From: Lachnospiraceae bacterium
GTDB taxonomy: Bacteria > Bacillota > Clostridia > Lachnospirales > Lachnospiraceae
Assembly (NCBI GenBank): GCA_024403235.1
Contig: JAKSSF010000002.1
Coordinates: forward strand, 1 to 64,000
Direction of reading: 5' to 3'
DNA: 64,000 nucleotides
The translations under genes and the position numbers were made by a program. The notes under the pieces were generated by a model. That model did not search any database and was not told the DNA's origin. It saw only the letters and a list, made by a program, of their open reading frames with translations. Positions within the stretch are counted from its first letter, which is position 1. Each line of letters starts with the position of its first letter. Positions 25,158 to 35,530 of this stretch are shown piece by piece.

Positions 25158-25943
25158 ATGAGTGGTATTATTACAGCAACAGTAGTGGTTGCTGCTGTTG
25201 GTTTATTTATCGGTGTATTTTTAGGAATTGCAGCGATTCAGTTCCATGTAGAAACAGACCCTAAGGAAGAGGCTGTTTTGGCTGCTTTACCGGGAAATAA
25301 CTGTGGTGGATGTGGTTTTGCCGGCTGTTCCGGACTTGCTGCTGCCATTGCCAAAGGAGAGGCTGCCGTGAATGCTTGTCCTGTAGGTGGAGAACCGGTT
25401 GGAAATGTGATTGCAGGTATTATGGGTGTAGAAGCCGAAGCGGGTGAAAAGCAGGTGGCTTTTGTGCGTTGTAAAGGGACCTGTGATAAAACTACAACAG
25501 ATTATGATTATAGTGGTGTAGAAGATTGTACTTTTGCAGCCTTTACTCCCGCTAGTGGACCAAAGACCTGTACCTATGGTTGTACCGGATTTGGAAATTG
25601 TGTGAAGGCTTGTCCTTTTGATGCAATCCATGTAGTTGACGGTGTAGCGATAGTAGATAAGGATGCATGTAAAGCTTGTGGGAAATGTATTGAGGCTTGT
25701 CCCAGAAACTTAATTACCTTAGTACCTTATAGTGCAAAGCATATTGTGGCATGTAGTTCAAAGGACAAAGGACCTGTTGTGATGAAGGCTTGTCAGACAG
25801 GCTGTATTGGATGCCAGCTTTGCAAGAAAAATTGCCCTTCTGAAGCTATTACAGTAGAAGATTTCTTAGCTGAAATTGATCAGAGCAAATGTGTAAGTTG
25901 TGGAATCTGTGTAGAAAAATGTCCGAAGAAAGCCATTATCTAA
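25158..25943 (+). CDS. rnfB: Rnf electron transport complex subunit B
   Basis: A 261-aa ferredoxin-like subunit. An N-terminal membrane helix (about 5-28) is followed by NNCGGCGFAGCSGLA...NACP, the cluster-binding Fe-S domain, and four CP-type motifs: GFGNCVKACP, CKACGKCIEACP, CIGCQLCKKNCP and CVSCGICVEKCP. RnfB receives electrons from reduced ferredoxin. It is last in the operon, preceded by a hairpin and by AAAAAGGAG. Confidence 0.95.
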   Translation: MSGIITATVVVAAVGLFIGVFLGIAAIQFHVETDPKEEAVLAALPGNNCGGCGFAGCSGLAAAIAKGEAAVNACPVGGEPVGNVIAGIMGVEAEAGEKQVAFVRCKGTCDKTTTDYDYSGVEDCTFAAFTPASGPKTCTYGCTGFGNCVKACPFDAIHVVDGVAIVDKDACKACGKCIEACPRNLITLVPYSAKHIVACSSKDKGPVVMKACQTGCIGCQLCKKNCPSEAITVEDFLAEIDQSKCVSCGICVEKCPKKAII

Positions 25944-25964
25944 GAGTTTTTATGAGGTGTGCGT

Positions 25965-27080
25965 ATGTGGCAGGATGAGTATGATGATAGCCCCGGAGGC
26001 TTTCCTGTCCTCTATATGGCATTGGCTGTTTCTGTTTTTGTATTGATGATTTTAATGGTGGTTTTGTTTGTCAATCGTGACAAAAAGCATTCCACCACAC
26101 CTACTCCAATCAATTCTGCATCACAAACTGCAGAGGAGCCTGTGGAAGAGGAAATGTCTCCTTATGCAGGAACCGGTTTGGTGTCTTCTGACTTGGATTT
26201 TTGGGATATGTATCCCAAAGAGGAAGAGGACAAAGAGGCAGTGGTGAAGGATAAAGAAAAAGAGAAAGACAAAGCAGAAGAAGAGGATGAGGAAGAGGAA
26301 AAGAAGGAGGATCCTTCTACCGATGGCAAGCATACAGAAATAGTAGATAAAAATGGAAAAAGTGAATGGGTGTTAATCAATCCAAAATGGGAGAAAAATA
26401 CCTATGATTACACCAATTTGGTAAGCAAAAATAATCTGCTTCGATATTATGCGGATGGAAAACAGGTCTCTTTTCTAGGCGTGGATTTGTCCAAATACCA
26501 AAAGAATGTAGATTTTTATACCTTGAAAAATGCAGGAGTGGATTTTTGCATGCTTCGTACCGGTGCCAGAGGCTATGAAACCGGTGTACTACAGCCCGAT
26601 GAAAGTTTTGATACCTTCTTAAAGGATGCTGAAGAAGCAGAAATGCCTGTTGGAGTTTACTTTTTCTCGCAAGCCATTACAGTGCAGGAGGCCACAGAGG
26701 AAGCGGATTTTGTATTAGGAAAATTGTTAGAGCATAAAATTTCCTATCCGGTTGCTTTTGATATGGAATTCATTGATAATGATACTTCCCGCGTAGAAAC
26801 TCTTTCCAGAGAGGAAAGAACCCAGATTGCTTTAACCTTCTTACAAAAAATAGAAGCATCAGGCTATACGGGCATGTTGTATGGAAATAAAGAATGGTTG
26901 TTAAAGAGAATAGACCTGTCCAAATTTGATGACTATGATATTTGGCTGGCAGAAGAAAAAGATATTCCGGATTACCCCTATCGTTTCTCTATGTGGCAAT
27001 ATTCCAGACAGGGAGAAGTGGATGGGATAAATGGAATGGTAGATTTAAACATCAGTTTTATTGACTATTCTGCACGATAG
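25965..27080 (+). CDS. Membrane-anchored GH25 lysozyme-like protein
   Basis: About 371 aa. A membrane helix at about 13-35 is followed by a long, strongly charged Glu/Lys linker (about 65-125), then the GH25 domain from about residue 170: FLGVDLSKYQKNVDFYTLK, VGVYFFSQAI, VAFDMEF and IWLAEE. D-x-E in AFDMEF is the catalytic pair. It should cut the beta-1,4 bond of peptidoglycan at the cell surface. GAGGTG lies five bases before ATG 25965, so that start is preferred to GTG 25959. The last 16 bases overlap the convergent gene at 27065. Confidence 0.88.
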   Translation: MWQDEYDDSPGGFPVLYMALAVSVFVLMILMVVLFVNRDKKHSTTPTPINSASQTAEEPVEEEMSPYAGTGLVSSDLDFWDMYPKEEEDKEAVVKDKEKEKDKAEEEDEEEEKKEDPSTDGKHTEIVDKNGKSEWVLINPKWEKNTYDYTNLVSKNNLLRYYADGKQVSFLGVDLSKYQKNVDFYTLKNAGVDFCMLRTGARGYETGVLQPDESFDTFLKDAEEAEMPVGVYFFSQAITVQEATEEADFVLGKLLEHKISYPVAFDMEFIDNDTSRVETLSREERTQIALTFLQKIEASGYTGMLYGNKEWLLKRIDLSKFDDYDIWLAEEKDIPDYPYRFSMWQYSRQGEVDGINGMVDLNISFIDYSAR

Positions 27081-27877
27081 TTTTGGATCTTTTCAGGAAT
27101 CCTAATTTCAGAATATAATTTAGCATAGACAGAAGGCGCAATGCCTTCTGTTTCATTTTGGGTAAAATTTTTTGTTATGCCATTTTTACGAACTATATCA
27201 ATGGCTTTATTATAGGCAATGGCTGCTTCTAAACTGGTATCATATGTGCCAATCACAAAATTTCCCTTTAGGTGAATCTGTGCTTTATATTTGCCTTTCC
27301 CTTTGGATAAAAGAGGAGTAACGCCGTGATAGGCATTTAATATTTCAATATTTTCATAGCGAAAGTCAAACGGATCTCCATTTCGGAAACGATAATCTCT
27401 GCCTAGTACTCCATAATTTTTAATCCCATAGCGATTGACAATATTTAACTGCATCCCATAATCAGCTACAAAAAGATGGCCTTTTCTTTGCATAATTTTA
27501 TGGCTGGCATAAAAGAATAAATCATCCATGTCAAAGGTCAGTCGATCTCCGGATGGAAGAAAGTAATAGAAGTACTTATTTCGTACATACATTGGGGTGG
27601 AAAAATAGATATGGTTGTCTCTTAGATTTAACAAACAGATCTGTTTTTCTAAAGACAAAGTAAATGCATTCTTTTCTGCCAGAGTAACAGTATCTAGAGT
27701 GATAGCAGTATTTTGCATCAATTCTTTGGCGTCTAAATAGGCCTGATGAGCCTGTTCTTTTTGGGAGAAACTGCCCAAGCTAATATGCTTTCCCTCATAG
27801 GTGAAAGAGGCACGATAATAAATACTTCCATCTTTTTTTGTAGTTTCATAAACGCCTGGCAAGGCAGAATTTTGCAT
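27065..27877 (-). CDS. AP2/HNH-like protein (domesticated homing-endonuclease type)
   Basis: A 270-aa protein with two AP2-like modules. The first, residues 6-55, reads PGVYETTKKDGSIYYRASF, GKHISLGSF and A..AYLDAK. The second, about 195-250, reads YHGVTPLL, GKYKAQIHLKGNFVIGTY and EAAIAYNKA. Between them, NGDPFDFRYENIEIL resembles the end of an HNH nuclease (D..N..ENL), but the His pair is not evident. AP2-HNH pairs occur in phage homing endonucleases, so this may be a descendant used as a DNA-binding protein. RBS GGAAAGGA precedes the start. Function unknown. Confidence 0.6.
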   Translation of the reverse strand: MQNSALPGVYETTKKDGSIYYRASFTYEGKHISLGSFSQKEQAHQAYLDAKELMQNTAITLDTVTLAEKNAFTLSLEKQICLLNLRDNHIYFSTPMYVRNKYFYYFLPSGDRLTFDMDDLFFYASHKIMQRKGHLFVADYGMQLNIVNRYGIKNYGVLGRDYRFRNGDPFDFRYENIEILNAYHGVTPLLSKGKGKYKAQIHLKGNFVIGTYDTSLEAAIAYNKAIDIVRKNGITKNFTQNETEGIAPSVYAKLYSEIRIPEKIQNYRAE

Positions 27878-28028
27878 ATCAAAAATCCTTTCCGGGATAG
27901 TCGTTTTACGGACAAATCTTATGTTTCAGTTTACCATTTTTTCCCGATTTTAGAAATAAAAAATATACATCCTGAATACACTTATAGTACAGGGTCAAGT
28001 CCTAGACCTGATGATAGGAGTGTAGAAG

Positions 28029-28637
28029 ATGTATAAAAAAGCAATTATTCTTTTGGCAGGTATGCAGTTTATTTTAATTCTGACTTACGCCTGTGGATTA
28101 TTGATTAGTGCAGATTTAGGCGCATCAGAGTGTGCCTTTTTAGAGAAACGAGAAGAAAGTCTACCTATGAACTTTTTAGGAATATCCAAAAGACAAGCAT
28201 CCAAACGGCCTGTGATGTCTGTGGAAAGCTTAGAGAAAAAGAGGGATTCAACTTTGATGAGCGAAGAAGATTATGGTAATCTCCTTCGAATTGTGGAAGC
28301 AGAAGCGGGTGGAGAAGATAAAACCGGGAAAAAACTAGTGGTAAATGTAGTTATGAACAGAGTGAAAGATAAGGGTTTTCCAGATACCGTATCAGAAGTG
28401 ATTTTACAACAGGATCATGGCACTACTCAGTTTTCCCCGGTAAAGGATGGTAGATTTTATTCTATCAAGGTTAGTGAGGACACAGAAAACGCGGTAAAAG
28501 AAGCGTTAGAAGAAGGAGACCGCTCCGGAGGTGCATTGTATTTTATTGGAAAGAAAATCAGTAAGGAAAAAGCCAGATGGTTTGAGGAAAATTTAACCCC
28601 TTTGTTTTCCTATGGAGGCCATGCTTTTTATGGTTAA
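28029..28637 (+). CDS. SleB/CwlJ-type cell wall hydrolase
   Basis: A 202-aa protein with a signal-anchor helix (about 5-25) and a Hydrolase_2 (SleB) domain from residue 78: EEDYGNLLRIVEAEAGGED, VVNVVMNRVKDKGFPDTV, TTQFSPVKDGRF and FSYGGHAFYG. E in VEAEAGGE is the probable catalytic residue. SleB proteins digest spore cortex at germination; vegetative relatives also exist, so the sporulation role is likely but not proven. TAGGAG lies upstream of the start. Confidence 0.85.
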   Translation: MYKKAIILLAGMQFILILTYACGLLISADLGASECAFLEKREESLPMNFLGISKRQASKRPVMSVESLEKKRDSTLMSEEDYGNLLRIVEAEAGGEDKTGKKLVVNVVMNRVKDKGFPDTVSEVILQQDHGTTQFSPVKDGRFYSIKVSEDTENAVKEALEEGDRSGGALYFIGKKISKEKARWFEENLTPLFSYGGHAFYG

Positions 28638-28652
28638 GTATAGGGGATTTGA

Positions 28653-28681
28653 TTGAAGAATGAAAAGGATTATGTTATAAT
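28653..28681 (+). promoter_or_regulatory. Promoter of thrC
   Basis: TTGAAG (28653-28658) and TATAAT (28676-28681) with a 17-base spacer, leaving a leader of about 50 bases before thrC. Confidence 0.65.
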
Positions 28682-28738
28682 TTATCGTGATAAAGACTGA
28701 ATGTAAGAAAGAAAAAATTTACAGATAGAAAGGATAAA

Positions 28739-30229
28739 ATGATGAGCATTACTTACAAAAGTACAAGAGGCGGAGAACAGAATGTACCTGCATCCTTAGC
28801 TATTTTAAAAGGGTTGGCACAGGATGGAGGTTTATTTGTGCCGGATACCATTCCTGCCTTTGATAAAAGTTTGAAAGAATATGCCGCTATGGATTATAAG
28901 CAGTTGGCATATGAAATTATGAAATTATATTTTACTGATTTTACCAAGGAAGAGTTGGAGAACTGTATTAACAGAGCCTATGATACAAAATTTGATACAG
29001 AAGAAATCGCTCCTTTGGTAGAAGCAGACGGTGCTTATTATTTAGAACTGTTCCACGGTGCCACCATTGCCTTTAAGGACATGGCATTATCTATCTTGCC
29101 ACATTTAATGACCACATCGGCAAAAAAGAACGGTACGAAGAATGAAATCGTTATCTTAACCGCTACTTCAGGGGATACAGGAAAAGCAGCTTTGGCTGGT
29201 TTTGCAGATGTAGAGGGTACCAGAATCGTGGTATTTTACCCGAAGAATGGTGTTAGCCCTGTACAGGAACGCCAGATGGTAACCCAAAAAGGGGAGAATA
29301 CCTGCGTTATCGGTATACATGGCAATTTTGACGATGCTCAGACCGGTGTAAAAAATATTTTTGCAGATAAAGAATTGGCAGCTTATTTAGAGGAGAAAGG
29401 GTTCCAGTTTTCTTCTGCAAATTCTATTAATATCGGCCGTTTGATTCCTCAGGTTGTATATTATGTATATGCTTATGCAACCCTTTTGAAGGAAGGCAAA
29501 ATTGCAGAAAATGACACCATAAATGTAGTAGTTCCTACAGGAAATTTTGGCAATATTTTGGCAGCCTTTTATGCAAAGAACATGGGACTGCCTATTGGTA
29601 AGTTAATTTGTGCATCCAATGAAAATAAGGTATTATACGATTTCTTCCAGGATGGCTGCTATGACAAAAACAGAGAATTCATTTTAACCAGTTCTCCTTC
29701 TATGGATATTCTGATTTCCAGCAATTTGGAACGACTGATTTATTGGTTGGCAGGCAATGATGCAGCATCTAACCAAGCCTATATGGAACAGTTAAAATCT
29801 GCAGGAAAATATGAAATCACCCCTGAGATGAAGGACAAACTGAAAGACTTTGTGGGTGGGTTTGCTTCCGAAACAGAAACCGCTACAAAAATCAAGGATC
29901 TTTATGATAAGACAGGCTATGTAATTGATACTCATACCGGTGTTGCCGCAGCCGCTTTTGGCAAATACTTAGAGAATACAAAGGATACAACGCCTACTGT
30001 AATTGCATCTACTGCAAGTCCTTTCAAATTTGCAAGAAGCGTTATGAATGCAATTGATACAAAATATGATGCAATGTCTGATTTTGAATTGATTGACGAA
30101 TTGTCTAAGGTTGGTAATGTGTCAATTCCAAATGCCATAGAAGAAATTCGTAATGCTCCGGTTCGACACAAAACTGTATGCGAAAAAGAAGATATGGTAG
30201 CAGAAATTAAAAAATTCTTACAGGTTTAA
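28739..30229 (+). CDS. thrC: Threonine synthase
   Basis: A 496-aa PLP enzyme of the longer class. YLELFHGATIAFKDMALSIL has the Lys that forms the Schiff base; LTATSGDTGKAALAGF is the phosphate-binding Gly-rich motif; VVPTGNFGNILAAFYAKN is a further family block. It turns O-phosphohomoserine into threonine. Two ATGs (28739, 28742) are adjacent after AAAGGA. No other threonine gene is near. Confidence 0.95.
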   Translation: MMSITYKSTRGGEQNVPASLAILKGLAQDGGLFVPDTIPAFDKSLKEYAAMDYKQLAYEIMKLYFTDFTKEELENCINRAYDTKFDTEEIAPLVEADGAYYLELFHGATIAFKDMALSILPHLMTTSAKKNGTKNEIVILTATSGDTGKAALAGFADVEGTRIVVFYPKNGVSPVQERQMVTQKGENTCVIGIHGNFDDAQTGVKNIFADKELAAYLEEKGFQFSSANSINIGRLIPQVVYYVYAYATLLKEGKIAENDTINVVVPTGNFGNILAAFYAKNMGLPIGKLICASNENKVLYDFFQDGCYDKNREFILTSSPSMDILISSNLERLIYWLAGNDAASNQAYMEQLKSAGKYEITPEMKDKLKDFVGGFASETETATKIKDLYDKTGYVIDTHTGVAAAAFGKYLENTKDTTPTVIASTASPFKFARSVMNAIDTKYDAMSDFELIDELSKVGNVSIPNAIEEIRNAPVRHKTVCEKEDMVAEIKKFLQV

Positions 30230-30241
30230 GGAGATAAGCCA

Positions 30242-30577
30242 TTGAAGTTCGTGGATTATATTGTAACCTTTTATGGGTTATATTTGGTAATACAAACCCT
30301 TTTGATGAAATGGAAATGCTATATTCCGGATAATTTTTATTTTTCCGGCAACAAGAGAGTTCGAGAGGGAGCAGATATTAAGGCCTATATTGATAAAGTG
30401 TTTTGGGTAACCCTACTGTTTGGTCTTATGGCTATAGTTTGTGGTGGTGTAGGCTTATACAATGATTATGTGGGGGGCTTGGAAGTGCTAAATGCGATTC
30501 TTTGCCTTGGCTATTTTGCATTGATTCTGGTGTATATGCTTTGGATGAAAAAAGTCCAGAAGGAGTACCTGTTTTAA
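30242..30577 (+). CDS. Small membrane protein of unknown function
   Basis: A 111-aa protein with helices at about 5-22, 48-70 and 82-103. It starts at TTG 30242, placed 6 bases after AAGGAG and 12 after thrC, so it is probably co-transcribed with thrC. No domain is recognised. The middle segment YFSGNKRVREGADIK is charged and probably cytosolic. Confidence 0.6.
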   Translation: MKFVDYIVTFYGLYLVIQTLLMKWKCYIPDNFYFSGNKRVREGADIKAYIDKVFWVTLLFGLMAIVCGGVGLYNDYVGGLEVLNAILCLGYFALILVYMLWMKKVQKEYLF

Positions 30578-30604
30578 CAATACTTAAGGGGAACGAGTAT
30601 TTTT

Positions 30605-31870
30605 ATGACGAAGAAATATTTAAAACACATACAGATTATATTTTCCATATTGGGCTTGATTCAGTTGGCTTCCATTTTGACGATTATTTTCTTTATGAAT
30701 CGTCAGGCTGCCTTAAATACAGATATTATGGCTAGAATTCCTGTTGCCCAGACTTTAAATAAACTGCAAAATTGTGGCTATACATCTGAAAATATTGCAG
30801 TGAATTATCGGGCAAATAAAATCACTGCTGAGAATGCGCTTACCCAAATGCATGCAGTTTTGGAGGATAGCAAACAGACATATTCGGATTTAATGGCGTT
30901 GTTAGAGCAACAAGGTTTGCTGCAGGAAGAAAAAGCTTCCTTAGTGACGGCGTACAAGGATTGGTATGATAAAATCGATTATTTATCTGACAATATGCTG
31001 GCAAATAATCGTGATGTAATTACTTCTGTATATGAAGAATTTGTGTTTACGCCGGTGCAGAATTTTAGAGAGTGTTCTGTTGTGATTGAAGAATCTTTGA
31101 ATTTGTATAATATTTCCCTGGAAAAACAGAATTTGAGAAATATAGAAATCTTAAAAGATATCACTTATCGTACTTGTGCTTTTGCTATTATTAGCATTAT
31201 TATTGGCTTTTTCTTATTACGAAATCGTACCTTCCAGTTAAAACAAGAACAGGATATCTTACTTAATCAAACAAAAGAAAACAGTAAGCTTTCTGTAACG
31301 GATAATCTTACCGGCTTATGGAACAGACGATATGCAGAGGCTACGATTAATGAAGCGATTGAGCATAAAATCAATGGGGAATTATTGCTTTTTGATTTGG
31401 ATAATTTTAAGGAGGTAAATGACCAGTATGGTCATCTGAATGGGGATGATGTTTTACGAACCTTTGCGGCTATTTTAACTATATGTTCCAGAGATGTGGA
31501 CATTGCTTGTCGTACCGGTGGCGATGAGTTTTTGCTATTTTTGAATGGTGCAGATGATTTTGAATCTGAAAATATAGCAAAGCGTATTATTTCTTATGCA
31601 AAAGAGACTTTCTCCCAAATCGAGTATGCTAAAAATGTAACTACTTCCATTGGTATTGCTGGTACCAGAGGGGTTAATAGCTTTGAAGCGTTATTTGAGA
31701 GAGCGGATCAGGCTTTGTATGTACGGAAGAATAAAGGGAAAAATGGTTTCCAGCATTATTCTGAATTGACAGAGGAGCAAAAACTGGAGGCTCATAATGC
31801 GGAGCCAAGAGTGGAGGAACCATTGAAAATTAAATCAAATGGTACAAAAGATAACATACAGAAAAAATAG
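30605..31870 (+). CDS. Membrane diguanylate cyclase (GGDEF) with RxxD site
   Basis: A 421-aa protein. Helices at about 11-33 and 190-208 enclose an outside helical sensor of about 155 residues, resembling a four-helix bundle. The cytoplasmic GGDEF domain starts near 225 (LSVTDNLTGLWNRRYAE) and has G305-G-D-E-F309. R296-x-x-D299 just before it is the inhibitory c-di-GMP site. It should make c-di-GMP from two GTP, with product feedback. A short gap separates it from the small membrane protein upstream. Confidence 0.93.
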   Translation: MTKKYLKHIQIIFSILGLIQLASILTIIFFMNRQAALNTDIMARIPVAQTLNKLQNCGYTSENIAVNYRANKITAENALTQMHAVLEDSKQTYSDLMALLEQQGLLQEEKASLVTAYKDWYDKIDYLSDNMLANNRDVITSVYEEFVFTPVQNFRECSVVIEESLNLYNISLEKQNLRNIEILKDITYRTCAFAIISIIIGFFLLRNRTFQLKQEQDILLNQTKENSKLSVTDNLTGLWNRRYAEATINEAIEHKINGELLLFDLDNFKEVNDQYGHLNGDDVLRTFAAILTICSRDVDIACRTGGDEFLLFLNGADDFESENIAKRIISYAKETFSQIEYAKNVTTSIGIAGTRGVNSFEALFERADQALYVRKNKGKNGFQHYSELTEEQKLEAHNAEPRVEEPLKIKSNGTKDNIQKK

Positions 31871-31912
31871 CCTATAGAATAAACTAAATATTAAAATAAG
31901 CAGGATGAGAGC

Positions 31913-33706
31913 ATGGACAAAAGAGTTGAGATTTTGAATAAATTAAGAGAGTTGATGAAAGAAGCAGGCGTAACTTATTATTATGTAACTACGGCAGATT
32001 ATCATGGCTCAGAATATGTAAACGATTTTTTCAAAGAACGAGAATTTTTATCCGGATTTACTGGTTCTAATGGTAACTTGTTGGTTGGACAAGACTTTGC
32101 AGGCTTGTGGACGGATGGTCGATATTTTATTCAAGCAGAAAAAGAGTTGCAGGGTAGTGAGATTGCACTTTACCGTATGGGTGAAGAAGGTGTCCCCACT
32201 GTCAACGAGTTTTTGAAATGCCATTGTAAAGATGGGGACGTAATTGGTTTTGATGGCAGAACCATTAGTTTACAGTTTGGTAAAGATTTGCAGAAAAAAT
32301 TGGGTGAAGGTATTACCTTAGCGGACCAGCAGGATTTGGCAGATGCTTTGTGGGAAAACCGTCCGTCTATGCCCTGTGAGCCGTTAGTTTGTTTCCCAGA
32401 AGAAATTTATGGCGCTTCACTAGCAGAAAAGCTGGAGCAGGTAAGGGCAGAGATGAAAAAGGAAAACTGCCAAAGTTTTGTCAGCAGCAAGCTGGATGAT
32501 AATATGTGGCTGTTAAATCTTCGTGGGAGTGATGTGGAATGCAATCCTGTAGCCCTTTCTTATGTGGTTGTGACTGAAGTGGAAGCCTATTTCTTTGTAC
32601 AGGATAGTGCCATGACGCCTGTAGCAAAAGAAAGATTAGACAACTATCATATTCATATCAAACCCTATGAGGATATTATGACATTCCTGGAATCCGAAGT
32701 GATTCCAAAGAATGTATTGGTAGATCAATATTCTTGTAGTTTTACATTTTATAGAATTTTAGAAAAAAGCCATTCCGTAAAGGTGGCTTCTTCTCCCATT
32801 GTTTTATTAAAAGGAGTTAAGAATCCAGTAGAATTACAGCATATGGAGCAGGTTTATCTGGAAGACAGTGCAGCTCTTACCAAGTTTATCTGTTATATGA
32901 AAACAAAAGCAGATATTCCGTCTATGAATGAATATACTGCAGCAATGTTGTTGGATGACTATAGAAGAGCCTTGCCGGAGTTTCAGGATTTATCATTTCC
33001 TACCATTTCCGGTTTCAAGGAAAATGCCGCTATGATGCATTATGAAGCAACTGCTGATAATGCCAAGAGGTTAGAAAGAGAAGGTATGCTTTTAGTGGAT
33101 TCCGGCGGACAGTATCCGGGTGGCACTACAGATGTTACGAGAACCTTTGCCCTTGGGCCTGTAGATACTACAATCAAAGAACATTTTACTTTAGTTGCCA
33201 AGGGAATGTTAGCCCTCACCCATGCAAAATTCTTATATGGCTGTACAGGTCGCAATGTGGATATTTTAGCAAGACAGCCTTTGTGGGAGAGAGGCATTGA
33301 TTATAAATGTGGTACCGGCCATGGTGTGGGTTATGACTTAAATGTGCATGAGGGTCCACAGAATATTCGATGGAAATTTTTGCCGGAAATGAAAGAAGCA
33401 GTATTAGAACCTGGTATGGTAGTGACCAATGAACCTGGGGTGTATATCGAAGGTAGTCATGGTATCCGAACAGAGAATGTTATGGTAGTAAAAACTCTGG
33501 AGAAGAATGGAGACGGACAATTCTTAGGCTTTGATACTTTAACCTATGTACCTATTGACAGGGAATTGATTATACCCGAACTTTTGGGAGAAATAGGTAG
33601 AGAACAACTGAATGAGTATCATAAACAGGTGTATGATAAAATTAGTCCCTATCTTTCAAGAGAAGAAAAGGACTGGTTACAGGAGGCAACGGCTCCAATA
33701 TTATAA
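31913..33706 (+). CDS. Xaa-Pro aminopeptidase (M24, three-domain AMP-P type)
   Basis: A 597-aa peptidase with two N-terminal creatinase-like domains (GFTGSNGNLLVG..AGLWTDGRYFIQAE) and a C-terminal M24 domain. Metal ligands are visible: D and D in LLVDSGGQYPGGTTDVTRTF, H in GTGHGVGYDLNVHE, E in TNEPGVYIE and E in HGIRTENVMVV. It removes N-terminal residues before proline and is cytosolic (no signal). A terminator follows. Confidence 0.93.
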   Translation: MDKRVEILNKLRELMKEAGVTYYYVTTADYHGSEYVNDFFKEREFLSGFTGSNGNLLVGQDFAGLWTDGRYFIQAEKELQGSEIALYRMGEEGVPTVNEFLKCHCKDGDVIGFDGRTISLQFGKDLQKKLGEGITLADQQDLADALWENRPSMPCEPLVCFPEEIYGASLAEKLEQVRAEMKKENCQSFVSSKLDDNMWLLNLRGSDVECNPVALSYVVVTEVEAYFFVQDSAMTPVAKERLDNYHIHIKPYEDIMTFLESEVIPKNVLVDQYSCSFTFYRILEKSHSVKVASSPIVLLKGVKNPVELQHMEQVYLEDSAALTKFICYMKTKADIPSMNEYTAAMLLDDYRRALPEFQDLSFPTISGFKENAAMMHYEATADNAKRLEREGMLLVDSGGQYPGGTTDVTRTFALGPVDTTIKEHFTLVAKGMLALTHAKFLYGCTGRNVDILARQPLWERGIDYKCGTGHGVGYDLNVHEGPQNIRWKFLPEMKEAVLEPGMVVTNEPGVYIEGSHGIRTENVMVVKTLEKNGDGQFLGFDTLTYVPIDRELIIPELLGEIGREQLNEYHKQVYDKISPYLSREEKDWLQEATAPIL

Positions 33707-33733
33707 AAAGAGTATTAAATCAAGGATTTCAAG

Positions 33734-33763
33734 GGGGAAAAGAATTGACTTTTCCCCTTTTTT
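33734..33763 (+). terminator. Rho-independent terminator after the aminopeptidase
   Basis: GGGGAAAAG and CTTTTCCCC pair around AATTGA, followed by TTTTTT. Confidence 0.92.
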
Positions 33764-33851
33764 CTGCCATAATGTGAAATGATTTTGCGGTTCTTTTGCA
33801 AAATATAAGTAGTTGTAAAAAAATTATTATATAAAGTAAAGGAGTAAAAAG

Positions 33852-35465
33852 ATGAAAAACATCGATTTAACAAAGTATGGTATCTCTGGTACCACAGAAA
33901 TCGTCTACAATCCTTCTTATGAATTATTATTCGAAGAAGAAACCAAAGCTGGTTTAGAAGGATATGAAGTAGGCACAAACACAGAACTTGATACTGTTAA
34001 CGTTATGACAGGTATTTATACTGGACGTTCTCCTAAAGATAAATACATTGTTATGGATGCTAACTCTAAAGACACTGTTTGGTGGACATCAGATGATTAC
34101 AAAAACGACAACCATCCTATGACAGAAGATACATGGGCAGTTGTAAAAGACATCGCTAAGAAAGAACTTTCTAACAAGAGATTATTCGTAGTAGATGCAT
34201 TCTGTGGTGCAAATGCAGACACAAGAATGAATGTACGTTTCATCGTAGAAGTTGCTTGGCAGGCTCATTTCGTTAAAAACATGTTCATCGTTCCTACAGA
34301 AGATGAATTAAAAGACTTCGAACCTGACTTCGTTGTTTACAATGCTTCTAAAGCAAAAGTTGAAAACTACAAAGAATTAGGTCTTAACTCTGAAACTTGT
34401 GTAGCATTCAACATCACAAGCCGTGAACAGGTTATCATCAATACATGGTACGGCGGAGAAATGAAAAAAGGTATGTTCTCTATGATGAACTACTATTTAC
34501 CTTTGAAAGGTATCGCTTCTATGCACTGTTCAGCAAATGCTGATATGGATGGCAAGCATACAGCTATTTTCTTCGGTCTTTCCGGAACAGGTAAAACAAC
34601 TCTTTCTACAGATCCTAAGAGACGTCTTATCGGTGATGACGAACACGGTTGGGATGACAACGGCGTATTCAACTTCGAAGGTGGTTGCTATGCAAAGGTA
34701 ATCGGTTTGGATAAAGAATCTGAGCCAGATATCTTCAATGCTATCAAGAGAGATGCATTATTAGAAAATGTTACTGTTGATAAAGATGGTAAGATTGACT
34801 TTGATGACAAGAGTGTAACAGAAAATACTCGTGTATCTTATCCTATTTCTCATATCAATAATATTGCAGCAGAAGTAAATGGTGTTTCAGCAGGCCCTGC
34901 AGCTGATAATGTAATCTTCTTATCAGCAGATGCTTTCGGAGTACTTCCTCCGGTATCTATCTTGACTCCTGAACAGACACAGTACTACTTCCTTTCAGGT
35001 TTCACAGCTAAATTAGCTGGTACAGAAAGAGGTATTACAGAGCCTACACCTACCTTCTCAGCTTGCTTCGGTCAGGCATTCTTAGAGCTTCATCCTACAA
35101 AATACGGTGAAGAACTTGTTAAGAAGATGGAAGCTAATGGTGCAAAAGCTTACCTTGTTAACACAGGTTGGAATGGTACTGGTAAACGTATCACCATCAA
35201 AGATACTCGTGGTATCATCGATGCTATCTTAAATGGCGATATCAAGACAGCTCCTACCAAGAAGATTCCTATGTTCGACTTCGAAGTTCCTACAGAGCTT
35301 CCTGGTGTTGATCCTGCAATCTTGGATCCTAGAGATACTTATGCAGATGCTTCTGAATGGGAAACAAAAGCAAAAGATCTTGCCGGAAGATTTATTAAAA
35401 ACTTTGAAAAATATACAACAAACGATGCTGGTAAAGCACTTGTTGCAGCTGGTCCTCAGTTATAA
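33852..35465 (+). CDS. pckA: Phosphoenolpyruvate carboxykinase (ATP)
   Basis: A 537-aa enzyme. G242-LSGTG-K248-TTLS is the kinase-1a P-loop; [20 protein letters not shown] is the metal-binding motif; [11 protein letters not shown] lies near the N-terminus. It interconverts oxaloacetate and PEP with ATP/ADP; in anaerobes it can run toward oxaloacetate and save energy. The codons are strongly biased (many AAC, TTC, CGT), unlike neighbours, indicating high expression. AAAGGAG is the RBS. Confidence 0.97.
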   Translation: MKNIDLTKYGISGTTEIVYNPSYELLFEEETKAGLEGYEVGTNTELDTVNVMTGIYTGRSPKDKYIVMDANSKDTVWWTSDDYKNDNHPMTEDTWAVVKDIAKKELSNKRLFVVDAFCGANADTRMNVRFIVEVAWQAHFVKNMFIVPTEDELKDFEPDFVVYNASKAKVENYKELGLNSETCVAFNITSREQVIINTWYGGEMKKGMFSMMNYYLPLKGIASMHCSANADMDGKHTAIFFGLSGTGKTTLSTDPKRRLIGDDEHGWDDNGVFNFEGGCYAKVIGLDKESEPDIFNAIKRDALLENVTVDKDGKIDFDDKSVTENTRVSYPISHINNIAAEVNGVSAGPAADNVIFLSADAFGVLPPVSILTPEQTQYYFLSGFTAKLAGTERGITEPTPTFSACFGQAFLELHPTKYGEELVKKMEANGAKAYLVNTGWNGTGKRITIKDTRGIIDAILNGDIKTAPTKKIPMFDFEVPTELPGVDPAILDPRDTYADASEWETKAKDLAGRFIKNFEKYTTNDAGKALVAAGPQL

Positions 35466-35486
35466 TTTTTCATATGATTACAATGA

Positions 35487-35517
35487 CAGGAAGTCCAATT
35501 TGGGCTTCCTGTTTTTT
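35487..35517 (+). terminator. Rho-independent terminator after pckA
   Basis: CAGGAAGTCC pairs with GGGCTTCCTG (one G-U pair), followed by TTTTTT. Confidence 0.9.
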
Positions 35518-35530
35518 GTTGCAAAAGTAG

